Source: Paenibacillus glacialis (GTDB lineage Bacteria > Bacillota > Bacilli > Paenibacillales > Paenibacillaceae). Taken from it: a stretch of DNA of 64,000 nt. The position numbers and the translations under genes are program-made. The notes below the pieces were generated by a model. That model ran no database searches. It saw only the letters and a program-made list of their open reading frames with translations, and was not told the origin of the DNA. This document shows positions 42,801-51,446 of this stretch, in pieces. The DNA lies in the NCBI RefSeq assembly GCF_001637205.1, contig NZ_LVJH01000021.1, positions 1 through 64,000 on the forward strand, written 5' to 3'. How positions within the stretch are numbered: position 1 is the first letter of the stretch; every line of letters starts with the position of its first letter.

Positions 42801-44443
42801 AACGAAGGACCTCTTGAGCTGAAATCTCCCATTAGATCTTGTTCATCAATCATTGAAAATGTAATGTGAGTATTCCCACTCGTTATTTCATCTTTTAATG
42901 CAAGCCCGTTTGCTTGATTAATCGTATAAGTTGGGACATAATTTCCTGGTGCACCCAATTGAGCAGCGATTTCGCCAGCTGTATTATTATGAATAATAAG
43001 AGCCTTTGCTCCAGCTGCAGTGGCATTAATTGCCTTATCACCAAAAGAAAGAACGCCACGAGATACGAGAACGGTTTTACCCGTAACATCTAAATTCTTA
43101 TAATCTTCTTTTGAACCAAGATTAGCATAGACCAGATCTAGATCTTGACCTACTGGTGTTAACTCTGGAGCGTAAGTTGCGAGTTGTGCATAAATTCGAC
43201 CTACCTGTGTTGATTCGAAAACGGGTGTATGCACAGGAGGAGAGGAGGCTCCTACAGAAATAGCTAATTGAGCAGATGCCGGACTTCCTACCGTGCTCGC
43301 ATTAGGTCCGTTATTACCATTTGCTAGAACAACGGTAACACCAGCGAGTGAAGCGTTATCTGCTGCCTTAGAAGCGGCGCTATACTGATTATTAAGTTTC
43401 GATCCAAGAGATAGATTGATAACATTCATTCCGTCGACAATGGATTTCTCAATGGCTGCAATAATATTTTCTGTTGTTCCTGTACCATAAGGTCCGAGAA
43501 CACGATATACATATAGATCAGCCCCAGGAGCAACCCCCCTAACCCAGCCTTTACCTGCATCAGGATGTTCAGGATCACCTTGTCCTACAATTGTACCGGA
43601 GACGTGAGTGCCGTGAGATGTATCATATGTGTTACCATTTTTTATTGGTTTCGTTGCATCTGGTAAGGTTTCCATAGGATCGCTATCATCATCTACAAAG
43701 TCGTAACCGTCTTTATAAGCATCTTTCAAACTAGGATGATTGTAGTCAATTCCTGTATCAATAACAGCAACCTTGATACCTTTACCGGTATAACCTGAAT
43801 CCCACATCTTATCTGCGCCAATGAAAGGTGCACTCACATCCATGGAAGGTGTGAACCCTTCTGACTGAACGATATCTAGCGCATGATACTCATCGTTAGG
43901 GTAAATGGATTTAACACCTGGAAGATCAAGTAATTGATCAACTTGATTTGCAGGAAGTGTGATGGAGTATCCATTAAATACTTTCGTGTATTCGCGGTTA
44001 AATTGTGCGATAGATTTACTTTTGACCGCAGATTTGAAATCTGAATGTTCCTTACGTAGCGCATTTGTATGACTAGATAGACTAGATCTAGCTCCAGATG
44101 GAACCGTAGCTTCATAAACCGTTGTTGGTTCAGTATCTAGTTCCACGATTACCGTAATAGGCTCATCACTATCGGACTCTAGTACATAATTTTGCGGAGA
44201 CTCTGAATTTGATTGTGCATTAAGACCAAAAGTTTCAAGGTTTTTGAGCTTTGGTAGTTTTACCCGATCCTTAATGTCTAAATTACCAAGAGGTTTGAGT
44301 GTTGATTGAACGGGTACATTAACCTTTGAAGAGTCTTCAACATCAATAGCATACGAGACATTGGAGAATCCAATCCCTAGTACCAGTAATATACTAAGTA
44401 AGAATATGAAATAACTACGAATTATACTTGTACCCTTTTTCAA
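39848..44443 (-). CDS. Vpr-like S8 serine protease with PA, cohesin and SLH modules
   Basis: A 1531-residue surface protease. Order: signal peptide (to about 32); inhibitor-I9 propeptide (about 95-190); S8 catalytic domain with Asp229 in VAVIDTGIDYNHP, His277 in DTSHGTHVSG and Ser in GTSMAAPHIAGA. Between His and Ser lies a PA insert (VTGKTVLVSRGVLSFGDKAI). Then come Fn3-like and beta-sandwich regions, a cohesin-type domain (VNLSASKKEVLVGESFDVNV), a Ser/Pro linker, another beta domain, and three SLH motifs at the end (for example FTDVLTHWAKHEIEILASQ) that would hold it to cell-wall polymer. TTG 44443 follows GGGAGG. It likely degrades extracellular protein while staying on the S-layer. Confidence 0.93.
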   Translation of the reverse strand: MKKGTSIIRSYFIFLLSILLVLGIGFSNVSYAIDVEDSSKVNVPVQSTLKPLGNLDIKDRVKLPKLKNLETFGLNAQSNSESPQNYVLESDSDEPITVIVELDTEPTTVYEATVPSGARSSLSSHTNALRKEHSDFKSAVKSKSIAQFNREYTKVFNGYSITLPANQVDQLLDLPGVKSIYPNDEYHALDIVQSEGFTPSMDVSAPFIGADKMWDSGYTGKGIKVAVIDTGIDYNHPSLKDAYKDGYDFVDDDSDPMETLPDATKPIKNGNTYDTSHGTHVSGTIVGQGDPEHPDAGKGWVRGVAPGADLYVYRVLGPYGTGTTENIIAAIEKSIVDGMNVINLSLGSKLNNQYSAASKAADNASLAGVTVVLANGNNGPNASTVGSPASAQLAISVGASSPPVHTPVFESTQVGRIYAQLATYAPELTPVGQDLDLVYANLGSKEDYKNLDVTGKTVLVSRGVLSFGDKAINATAAGAKALIIHNNTAGEIAAQLGAPGNYVPTYTINQANGLALKDEITSGNTHITFSMIDEQDLMGDFSSRGPSLPSYSIKPDLSAPGVGIRSSIPSYTGDYTDAYEDLQGTSMAAPHIAGAVALMLEKTADDNLDLNPDQIKSLLANNSVPIKNRQGEPYAVNEQGAGRVSLVESSKAEAIVKVKEPLPSQLQGDANATYYTSSASFGQQRAGSHDSKLITIDNIGNSEQQYDIKLDWYNNNGVIVNPDVNTLNLNQGTPSNSFNLELDIPANTPDGEYDGQVVLTQKGNGHQLRVPFAVFVGRSYDRDEITDIDFSEVVFSPNGDSIVDTTDISFAVNEPLDNFFFIVYDGNTGAPLGYTYYSPDVKPIHEVDYHKFTWDGTIFDLVNDAKISLTDGYYIIAPALLDTSEILDESAYGFLVDLSAPEIDLDSVTLIPNTVQPEIGTISGDIIDDLQFQLIDPNTLLSELVSVGAVIETSDGLQQVNGTVDEDGHFEIDVPLQQGDTKYYLFVYDSTGNGLRTPAKVIQYPIVPDSSQVNLSASKKEVLVGESFDVNVNYDVTEAVYSAAFKLTFDSQLALKKVTSTVTNDVYTDADFSLLDITDVAGTDKKQLKYKVSLPNGGTQGSLVQLTFVGSKQGTYPTSISNVALLDVNNIPVQVYGLSPAVVKVTKPKQPDPDGSGSGSTSPSYSTNVNTSPTPKTLKFKQGSVVESDKSGKHNAVFTVAASVITEQLKKADAKVVTLDISDVPVDSYDTFNVHMDSPLVTQLQTAKKDLVIVGKGFEITIPYLSIANFTSKDGFNLSLSFAKADSSKSIKAPEGGTAKLTSPVLTIHEALTKLTAPIKITLNLDKANYTDLLKVGAYSLSSSNVWTHMGAGNHSTSTSISFSTTTLGSFTSAEVQKSFTDVLTHWAKHEIEILASQFLVTGKGTTSTFKPNDQVNQAEFKTILDRLLSSTSTWADRIAEQGARGNITREQAAILLASALRGDSKDATVTELVFQDTASISSKALEAVAFVTSKGYLKGDPNQNFNPKGKLTRAEVAIIAYRVLLDLQTK

Positions 44444-44949
44444 AATAAAGCCTCCCTCATCATAAGTGAAATTGTGTTTGAATTTACAATATATTTATCG
44501 AGTACCCCTAATCCTCCTTTATATTAAAAAAATGAAAAAATGTTAATTATATATTATATTTTACAGAATTTACAATCCCTTGATATGAGACCTTAGAACT
44601 AGTTGTTAATTTATGGGTTTTTAAAGATCACGTCGGATATTCGTGTCGTAATAAGGGAGTTTAGAGTGTGTGGCGTCGGCATAAGTCGAAGTGTTTCGTA
44701 ATAAAACTTGTTCATAGGGTGAATATATAGGTGTTTCTACTTATATCCAGATTCTTAGTTGAATATCGAAATATATTAAAATATGAGGAATTAAGAGGAG
44801 TAGATCCTTATTTGAATCCGATTCATGAGCTATACAACGAGCATAAGATGATAATATATATTTTAAAAGAGGATTCGAATATGCAGGATAGAAATCTACT
44901 ATAAAAGATAAGAATCTATTTTTTTCAAAATGAAGAAAGGAGCGGTATT
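44444..44949. other. 500-base intergenic region with one small frame
   Basis: AT-rich. The left part is the protease promoter region. 44731-44904 holds a small open frame (listed separately). Nothing else is recognised. Confidence 0.5.
44731..44904 (+). CDS. Possible small protein, 57 residues
   Basis: GTG 44731 opens a frame reading FLLISRFLVEYRNILKYEEL, then VDPYLNPIHELYNEHKMIIY, to TAA 44902. Composition is protein-like, but AGGG is about 11 bases upstream and no family is recognised. It could be the tail of an older gene. Confidence 0.25.
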   Translation: MFLLISRFLVEYRNILKYEELRGVDPYLNPIHELYNEHKMIIYILKEDSNMQDRNLL

Positions 44950-45411
44950 ATGTTACTAAGAAATATAAAGAACGTTGACGGTGGATTAGAAGGGGAGGTT
45001 TATTTTAAGATTTTCAATAAATATATAAGCTTCTCTGCGGATGAGGTAGACATGAATTATGTTGAGAAATGTGCTAATTATCTAAATGCACTCCCTGATG
45101 ATGTGATCGACGGATTATCCGAAGCTTCTATTCGATATTGTAATGCGTTCCTAGATATGATAGGTGAAGAGGCGCAGGTTTTTGAAAATGCTAGAGATGT
45201 ATTTAAATCTATTTATCCAAGTAGTCTAAACATTTCCGCTCCCGAGCAGGGCGATAAGCCCGTCATTGATATGGAACTGAATTGTACATGGGAAGAAGAA
45301 CATGGCATGCAATGGATTGTTAGAGACGATAAGGTTTTGTATGTAGGTGCTTATAACGGTGAAGATCCGTGGGGTGATTATACGGAAAAGGATGAATGGA
45401 ACTATGCCTAA
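44950..45411 (+). CDS. Uncharacterised 153-residue protein (DUF6985-like)
   Basis: A soluble acidic protein without signal peptide. Seen: LEGEVYFKIFNKYISFSADE, a helical middle (MNYVEKCANYLNALPDDVID), and a C-terminal block WEEEHGMQWIVRDDKVLYVG followed by PWGDYTEKDEWNYA. This block is typical of small cytoplasmic proteins near immunity or stress genes, close to DUF6985. ATG 44950 follows AAGGAG. Function unknown; no toxin partner is visible. Confidence 0.55.
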   Translation: MLLRNIKNVDGGLEGEVYFKIFNKYISFSADEVDMNYVEKCANYLNALPDDVIDGLSEASIRYCNAFLDMIGEEAQVFENARDVFKSIYPSSLNISAPEQGDKPVIDMELNCTWEEEHGMQWIVRDDKVLYVGAYNGEDPWGDYTEKDEWNYA

Positions 45412-45534
45412 ACCGTTACTCACAGAACATTGGCTGATCTTTACCACATCAAGACAGGTAAATCCAGAGTTGCATGCAGTACGTTATAGATAAATTGGGT
45501 AGCTTTAGTCTACTCGGATATTCTTGTAAATTAG

Positions 45535-45574
45535 AAAAAAACCACGATGGAATTCTCTCCCATAGTGGTTTTTA
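45535..45574. terminator. Bidirectional terminator
   Basis: AAAAAACCACgATGG...CCATaGTGGTTTTT between convergent genes. Confidence 0.88.
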
Positions 45575-45582
45575 ACATATAA

Positions 45583-46359
45583 CTATTTCGCAGAGATCGC
45601 TGCCGACTGCTGCATCTTCGTAATCTCAATGTTGAAATATTCTTGTAACTCTGTAAGCTTTCTTGGATCTTCAAGAGATGTCTTATTTAAAAGATATCGT
45701 TCAAAGAGGTTTTCCCAAGTGAGCGGTATTTTTTGCAATGTCATCGAACGGATCGAGTTCTTAACCAATCTTCGTTCTTTCGCATTGGAATATACATCTT
45801 TGAACTGTTGCGTGTGTTCGAAGTCTAACTTATCGAATATAGCCCGGAATACCTCAGAAGTCATTTTGGCGTCATCTAATGCACGATGTGCGGATCCTGA
45901 GGGAGCAATATTGAGATCTAGCAGAGCGCCTTCGACACTAACATCATTCGTAACATTCTTATAACGTATATAACCCTTCAATAAATCGAAGTAGTTGGCT
46001 GCCATCCAGAAAGCATCGTCCATCTTGTGCATACGCGTATCATATATAATTCTTTTTAAATCCTCGCCGCCCCATGTGAACAGAAGGAAGGATTTGCTAC
46101 GATTTAACCAGTTCATAAAGTCAGTAATGACTTTTCGAAATCCAGCTGCTTGATCAATATCTTCTTGAGGAATTCCTGTTTTCTTCTTAATAAAGGAATT
46201 TAGCTTAGAGAAATATACGGGTTTTATTAATGCAGAGAATTCATCCACAACACGCAATTGTGAGTCCAATCGGACAGCACCAATCTCGATCACTTCCATG
46301 GGTAGGTCGCTTGCAAATTTGCGGCCATTGAATTCAATATCTAAAATAACATAATCCAC
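45583..46359 (-). CDS. DEDDh 3'-5' exonuclease, KapD-like
   Basis: A 258-residue exonuclease. ExoI VILDIEFNGR gives Asp and Glu; ExoII is the FLLFTWGGEDLKRI region with Asp; ExoIII SAHRALDDAKMT gives His and Asp, the h-type DEDD set. The C-terminal 80 residues are a family-specific extension. KapD relatives act in sporulation-inhibitor pathways in Bacillus; general RNA or DNA trimming is the safe call. ATG 46359 lies opposite the ribose regulator promoter. Confidence 0.85.
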   Translation of the reverse strand: MDYVILDIEFNGRKFASDLPMEVIEIGAVRLDSQLRVVDEFSALIKPVYFSKLNSFIKKKTGIPQEDIDQAAGFRKVITDFMNWLNRSKSFLLFTWGGEDLKRIIYDTRMHKMDDAFWMAANYFDLLKGYIRYKNVTNDVSVEGALLDLNIAPSGSAHRALDDAKMTSEVFRAIFDKLDFEHTQQFKDVYSNAKERRLVKNSIRSMTLQKIPLTWENLFERYLLNKTSLEDPRKLTELQEYFNIEITKMQQSAAISAK

Positions 46360-46550
46360 AATGGTGCCTCCGTTCTATAACTTGTTCTATTTTATCAGGG
46401 AGAATAGGTAGTGTCTATGGTTAATCAGTTATAACGATGATAAGAAGAAGTAGAGGAAGACAACAGCGGACCATATTAGCAATTTAATAGTTCCAATTAA
46501 TAAAAACTTGTAAATGAAATGAATATGTGATAATTTAATAAAGTAACGAA

Positions 46551-46564
46551 TGTAACCGGTTACA
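46551..46564. promoter_or_regulatory. RbsR operator
   Basis: TGTAACCGGTTACA, a perfect 14-base palindrome 21 bases upstream of the rbsR start. The centre CG with AACCGGTT arms is typical of LacI-family operators. Confidence 0.8.
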
Positions 46565-46585
46565 CACTTGGAGATGAAAATACGA

Positions 46586-47566
46586 ATGACAACAATAAAA
46601 GATATCGCAAAAATTGCTGGCGTGTCAGTGGCTACTGTTTCACGAGTCATCAATGAATCAGGTTATGTCAATGTAGATACGCGTAAAAAGGTAGAAGAAG
46701 CGATTAATGTGATGAATTATTCACCAAATGAAGTAGCTCGTTCTTTATATAAACGGAAATCTAAATTAATCGGTCTACTATTGCCTGACATTACCAATCC
46801 CTTTTTTCCGCAGTTAGCACGAGGGGTAGAGGATCTGTTGCAAGAGAATGGTTATCGGTTAATATTTGGGAATAGCGATGAGAATGAAGATAAAGAATTG
46901 GATTACATTCGAACTTTTGTGCAAAATAATGTCATCGGAGTCATTTCATCAACCAATTTCCCAGACAGCGATACTTATCATAAATTGAAAATTCCGATCG
47001 TATTTCTTGATCGTACTTCTAATGAAAGTCCTTCCGTATACGCAGATGGTAGAGAAGGCGGACGTATCGCTGCTCGTGAAATCATTTTGCGAGGAAGTAA
47101 ACGAATTACTATATTACAAGGTCCGGCACATATCAAACCAGCCCAAGATCGGTTTCAAGGTGCGATAGAAGTACTCGAAGAATTGGGAATGACTTACGAT
47201 GTGATCCAGACGTCATCTTTTTCATACGGAGAAGCTGGGAAATGGGCCAAGGAATTGTTCGATAAACATACGGATACGGATGGTGTCATTGCGAGTAACG
47301 ATATCGTGGCGACAGCAATCCTTCAAGAAGCACATCGTTTAGGCAAAGCAGTTCCACAAGATGTGCAGATTATCGGATATGATGATACCCCTCTAAGTAG
47401 CTTGTTATCTCCTTCGTTATCCACCATTCGCCAACCGGCGTATGATATGGGTCGTGAAGCAGCTGGGTTATTAATTAGGCTGATTGAACAAGATAAGGTA
47501 GAGGATTCAATCATTCAATTACCCGTAAGCTTCGTAGAACGGGAAACGACTAGAACAATTATATAG
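46586..47566 (+). CDS. rbsR: LacI-family ribose operon repressor RbsR
   Basis: A 326-residue LacI repressor: HTH TTIKDIAKIAGVSVATVSRV at the N-terminus with hinge NEVARSLYKRKSKLIG, then a periplasmic-binding-type sensor domain (LLPDITNPFFPQLARGVEDL, VASNDIVATAIL, IIGYDDTPLSSLLSPSLSTI). ATG 46586 gives the standard LacI start although GGAG is 12 bases away; TTG 46568 and ATG 46574 are in frame. First gene of the ribose operon and preceded by its likely operator, so it should be autoregulated and induced by ribose or a phosphorylated form. Confidence 0.9.
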   Translation: MTTIKDIAKIAGVSVATVSRVINESGYVNVDTRKKVEEAINVMNYSPNEVARSLYKRKSKLIGLLLPDITNPFFPQLARGVEDLLQENGYRLIFGNSDENEDKELDYIRTFVQNNVIGVISSTNFPDSDTYHKLKIPIVFLDRTSNESPSVYADGREGGRIAAREIILRGSKRITILQGPAHIKPAQDRFQGAIEVLEELGMTYDVIQTSSFSYGEAGKWAKELFDKHTDTDGVIASNDIVATAILQEAHRLGKAVPQDVQIIGYDDTPLSSLLSPSLSTIRQPAYDMGREAAGLLIRLIEQDKVEDSIIQLPVSFVERETTRTII

Positions 47567-47652
47567 ATTGAACTAAAGACGAACTCCCATATTCATGATT
47601 CTCTTTAGGAATGATTGAACTTGTGAACGCAAACTTTAGTTCAATCTATATA
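47560..47652. repeat. 19-bp inverted repeat across the rbsR-rbsK junction
   Basis: TATATAGATTGAACTAAAG at 47560-47578 and its exact inverse at 47634-47652, with a 55-base loop. The left arm contains the rbsR stop codon; the right arm ends 20 bases before rbsK. No T-run follows. Confidence 0.85.
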
Positions 47653-47671
47653 GATAATATCATTAGAAAGG

Positions 47672-48559
47672 TTGATAACTATGGCTAAGATTTGTGTGAT
47701 CGGAAGTAGTGCAATGGATTTGGTAGTGACTTCATTGAAGCGTCCTTCTGCTGGGGAGACTGTTCTTGGAGAAAGCTTCAAAACAGTTCCCGGAGGTAAG
47801 GGAGCAAATCAAGCTGTTGCAGCGGCTCGTCTCGGTTCTGAAGTTACAATGATCGGGTGCATAGGTGACGATTATTATGGTAAAGCTTTATTGGATAATT
47901 TCAAATCCAATGGTGTTCTTACAGCGTATGTGGAACCGGTTACAGGTGTGGAAAGTGGAACAGCGCATATCATTTTAGCTGAAGGCGATAACAGTATTAT
48001 TGTCGTAAAAGGCGCAAACGATCATGTTACTCCTGCTTTTGTAGAGAAAGCACTTGATACTATCCGAGTTGCGGATATCGTACTCATACAACAAGAGATA
48101 CCCGAAGAAACAGTATCCTATGTGAGTGACATTTGTCGTGAATTCAATGTACCGATGTTGCTTAATCCTGCTCCCGCACGTCCCATCAGTGACTCGATTA
48201 TAGAGAATGCCAGCTATTTGACTCCGAATGAACATGAATGTTCCGTTTTATTTACTGGAATGAGTACAACAGAGGCATTACGGAAATATCCTAACAAGCT
48301 ATTTATTACGGAAGGCAGTAATGGCGTACGCTTTTACGATGGAGAGCAAGAAGTCCTTGTTCCCGCTTATAAAGTAGATGCTATAGATACGACTGGAGCT
48401 GGAGATACTTTTAATGCAGCATTTGCCGTCGCACTGGCTGAAGGGAAATCATTGCAGGATAGTGTGAAGTTCGGTAATCGAGCTGCTTCCTTATCCGTTA
48501 CAAAATTCGGTGCTCAAGGTGGTATGCCAACACGTGCAGAAGTAGAGGGGAGCCTCTAG
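47672..48559 (+). CDS. rbsK: Ribokinase RbsK
   Basis: A 295-residue PfkB-family kinase that makes ribose-5-phosphate from ribose and ATP. Seen: [16 protein letters not shown] (PfkB signature 1, ribose contacts), the lid strands GIEGTAHIIL-like ([16 protein letters not shown]), [22 protein letters not shown] and [20 protein letters not shown] (signature 2 with the catalytic Asp and anion hole). ATG 47672 follows AGAAAGG. Its stop is 2 bases before rbsD. Confidence 0.95.
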   Translation: MITMAKICVIGSSAMDLVVTSLKRPSAGETVLGESFKTVPGGKGANQAVAAARLGSEVTMIGCIGDDYYGKALLDNFKSNGVLTAYVEPVTGVESGTAHIILAEGDNSIIVVKGANDHVTPAFVEKALDTIRVADIVLIQQEIPEETVSYVSDICREFNVPMLLNPAPARPISDSIIENASYLTPNEHECSVLFTGMSTTEALRKYPNKLFITEGSNGVRFYDGEQEVLVPAYKVDAIDTTGAGDTFNAAFAVALAEGKSLQDSVKFGNRAASLSVTKFGAQGGMPTRAEVEGSL

Positions 48560-48561
48560 TT

Positions 48562-48960
48562 ATGAAGAAACATGGGACATTGAACAGTCATATTTGCAAA
48601 ATATTAACTGACTTAGGCCATACCGATACCATTGTCATTGCCGATGTTGGTCTTCCCGTTCCCGCAGGTGTTCCTAAGATTGATTTGGCACTTACACTTG
48701 GCGTTCCTAGCTTTCAAGATGTTGTCGATATGATCACAGAGGACATGGTCATTGAAAAAGTGATCGTAGCCAAGGAGTTAGCTTCTGCCAACGTAGAAAC
48801 ATCGCAATACTTAAATCACAAATTCAAGGAAATACCTATAGATGACGTTTCACATGAGCAATTCAAGTTACTAACCCACAATGCCAAAGTTATCATTCGT
48901 ACGGGCGAGGCTAAACCTTACGCGAACTGCATTTTACAAGCCGGTGTCTATTTCGGTTAA
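48562..48960 (+). CDS. rbsD: D-ribose pyranase RbsD
   Basis: A 132-residue protein matching RbsD in length. Catalytic His20 is in [15 protein letters not shown] and the C-terminal [20 protein letters not shown] complete the sugar pocket. It interconverts beta-pyranose and beta-furanose ribose so that RbsK receives the furanose. Tightly packed in the operon. Confidence 0.95.
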   Translation: MKKHGTLNSHICKILTDLGHTDTIVIADVGLPVPAGVPKIDLALTLGVPSFQDVVDMITEDMVIEKVIVAKELASANVETSQYLNHKFKEIPIDDVSHEQFKLLTHNAKVIIRTGEAKPYANCILQAGVYFG

Positions 48961-48978
48961 TGAGGGGGATCTACGATT

Positions 48979-50460
48979 ATGCACATTACAATGCAAGGTA
49001 TTCATAAGTCCTTTGGTGCTAACCGTGTACTGACGGGTGTGGACTTTGAGCTTAAGGCTGGTGAAGTTCATGCCCTCATGGGTGAGAATGGAGCTGGTAA
49101 ATCTACGCTGATGAACATTCTGATTGGACTCCACCAGCGTGATCAAGGAACGATCGTAATAGATGGTCAGGAAACGTACTTTGCAAATCCGAAAGAGGCG
49201 GAACGAAGTGGGATCGCTTTTATTCATCAAGAGCTTAATGTGTGGCCGGATATGACCGTGCTAGATAATTTGTTCATTGGTAAGGAGCGGACATCTAAAT
49301 TTGGATTGTTAAATATGAATGAAATGAAAGCGTTAGCAAATGAACAATTTCGAAAACTCTCCGTTACGATTCCTTTGAATCGTGAAGCAGGCGAATGTTC
49401 TGTTGGTGAGAAGCAAATGATTGAGATTGCCAAAGCTTTAATGACACATGCCAAAGTGATCGTAATGGACGAGCCTACGGCTGCATTAACAGAGAGAGAA
49501 ATCCAGAAGTTGTTCGAAGTCATTGCTTCACTAAAAAAAGAAGGCGTCTCGATCGTCTATATTTCTCATCGGATGGAAGAGATTTTTGCGATATGTGATC
49601 GAATCACTGTGATGCGAGATGGGAAGACAGTAGATACAAAGGCTATTCCAGATACTAATTTTGACGATGTAGTCAAAAAGATGGTTGGTAGAGAAATCAC
49701 AGACCGTTACCCTGAACGTACATCAAATCCGGGAAAAGTTGTGCTTGAAGTCAAAAATGCTTCTAAAAAGGGCCAATTCAAAGATGTGAATTTCTCAGTG
49801 CGGACTGGCGAAATTATAGGATTCTCTGGATTAATGGGATCTGGACGTACAGAAATGATGAGAACGATATTCGGATTAGATTCATTAGACCAAGGTGAGA
49901 TCTGGGTCCGAGGCGAAAAGGTTTCGATCCGTAATCCTGATGATGCTATGAAGGCTGGCATAGGATTTGTTACAGAAGATCGTAAAGATGAAGGCTTAGT
50001 ACTTGATTTCTCTATTCGAGACAATATGGTACTTACGAACCTGTATAGTTTCGCACCCAAAGGATTAATCATTGATAAGAAAGAACAAGAATTTGTAGAC
50101 ATTCTTATTCAACGTTTGCAGATCAAGACACAGTCCTCCGCAACATTAGTTCGCAATCTATCTGGGGGTAATCAACAGAAAGTGGTTATCGCGAAATGGA
50201 TCGGCATTGGGCTAAGTGTTCTCATTTTGGATGAACCGACGCGTGGGGTTGATGTTGGGGCAAAACGAGAAATATATCAACTCATGAATGAATTAACGGA
50301 ACGTGGTGTCGCGATTATTATGGTATCCTCTGAACTCCCGGAAGTATTAGGGATGAGTGACCGAATCATCGTCGTTCATGAAGGGAAAATCAGTGGTGAA
50401 GTTTCACAACAGGAAGCTACGCAAGAGAACATTATGACGTTAGCTACAGGGGGACAATAG
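48979..50460 (+). CDS. rbsA: Ribose ABC transporter ATP-binding protein RbsA
   Basis: A 493-residue tandem ATPase. First half: Walker A GENGAGKST near residue 37, signature SVGEKQMIEIAK, Walker B VIVMDEPTAAL. Second half: degenerate P-loop GLMGSGRTEMM, RKDEGLVLDFSIRDNM, signature LSGGNQQKVVIAKW and Walker B LILDEPTRGVDVGAK. The degenerate second site is normal for RbsA/MglA. It powers ribose uptake with RbsC. GTG-free clear ATG after GAGGGGGAT. Confidence 0.95.
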   Translation: MHITMQGIHKSFGANRVLTGVDFELKAGEVHALMGENGAGKSTLMNILIGLHQRDQGTIVIDGQETYFANPKEAERSGIAFIHQELNVWPDMTVLDNLFIGKERTSKFGLLNMNEMKALANEQFRKLSVTIPLNREAGECSVGEKQMIEIAKALMTHAKVIVMDEPTAALTEREIQKLFEVIASLKKEGVSIVYISHRMEEIFAICDRITVMRDGKTVDTKAIPDTNFDDVVKKMVGREITDRYPERTSNPGKVVLEVKNASKKGQFKDVNFSVRTGEIIGFSGLMGSGRTEMMRTIFGLDSLDQGEIWVRGEKVSIRNPDDAMKAGIGFVTEDRKDEGLVLDFSIRDNMVLTNLYSFAPKGLIIDKKEQEFVDILIQRLQIKTQSSATLVRNLSGGNQQKVVIAKWIGIGLSVLILDEPTRGVDVGAKREIYQLMNELTERGVAIIMVSSELPEVLGMSDRIIVVHEGKISGEVSQQEATQENIMTLATGGQ

Positions 50461-50462
50461 TT

Positions 50463-51431
50463 ATGACGACTAGCAAAGATGAACAATTGAAAAAGGGCTT
50501 TCAGATCGGGCAAATAACACAGAAACTAGGTCCTTTACTAGGGCTTCTTATCTTGATTATCATCGTAACCGTGTTAAATCCAAGTTTCTTGGAACCGCTT
50601 AATATATTGAACCTGCTAAGACAGGTAGCCATTAATGCATTGATCGCATTCGGTATGACCTTTGTTATTTTGACAGGGGGGATTGATTTATCAGTAGGTT
50701 CCATTCTCGCATTATCTAGTGCGATCATGGCAAACCTTATGCTCTCGGGATTAGATCCGATATTAGCGATTGTTATAGGTTGTTTACTGGGTGGTGTTAT
50801 GGGGATGGTCAACGGTCTCATGATTACCAAAGGTAAAATGGCTCCGTTTATTGCAACGTTAGCAACGATGACTATTTTCCGCGGATTAACCCTTGTCTAT
50901 ACGAATGGTAATCCGATCACAGGTCTTGGAGACAGCATGATGTTCCAATTGTTTGGGCGTGGATATTTCTTAGGTATTCCAGTTCCTGCAATCACGATGA
51001 TTATCGTATTCTTCGTCTTATGGGTGGTATTGCACAAAACTCCATTTGGTCGCAAAACGTATGCGATTGGTGGTAACGAGAAGGCATCCATCATTTCAGG
51101 TATTAAAGTAGATCGCGTTAAAGTCATGATTTATTCCCTAGTAGGTATGTTATCCGCGTTGGCAGGTGCGATTCTAACCTCAAGGCTGAACTCGGCGCAA
51201 CCAACTGCTGGTACATCATATGAGTTAGATGCCATTGCAGCTGTTGTATTAGGGGGTACGAGCTTAACAGGTGGGCGTGGACGTATTGTAGGTACATTAA
51301 TTGGTGCGCTAATTATCGGAATATTGAACAATGGATTGAATTTGCTCGGCGTATCTTCGTTTTACCAAATGGTCGTTAAAGGGATTGTAATAGCGATTGC
51401 TGTGTTAATAGACCGTAAGAAAGCCGCATAA
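50463..51431 (+). CDS. rbsC: Ribose ABC transporter permease RbsC
   Basis: A 322-residue permease with about 8-10 membrane segments. Seen: ITGGIDLSVGSILALSSAI, the BPD_transp_2 hallmark, KGKMAPFIATLATMTIFRGL and AAVVLGGTSLTGGRGRIVG near the C-terminus. It starts 2 bases after the rbsA stop. Confidence 0.95.
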   Translation: MTTSKDEQLKKGFQIGQITQKLGPLLGLLILIIIVTVLNPSFLEPLNILNLLRQVAINALIAFGMTFVILTGGIDLSVGSILALSSAIMANLMLSGLDPILAIVIGCLLGGVMGMVNGLMITKGKMAPFIATLATMTIFRGLTLVYTNGNPITGLGDSMMFQLFGRGYFLGIPVPAITMIIVFFVLWVVLHKTPFGRKTYAIGGNEKASIISGIKVDRVKVMIYSLVGMLSALAGAILTSRLNSAQPTAGTSYELDAIAAVVLGGTSLTGGRGRIVGTLIGALIIGILNNGLNLLGVSSFYQMVVKGIVIAIAVLIDRKKAA

Positions 51432-51446
51432 GAGGGGGATTCCAAC

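Noticed and set aside
47934..47947. Second AACCGGTTACA-like RbsR site inside rbsK
   Set aside because: Only one half matches and it lies in conserved coding sequence; likely chance.
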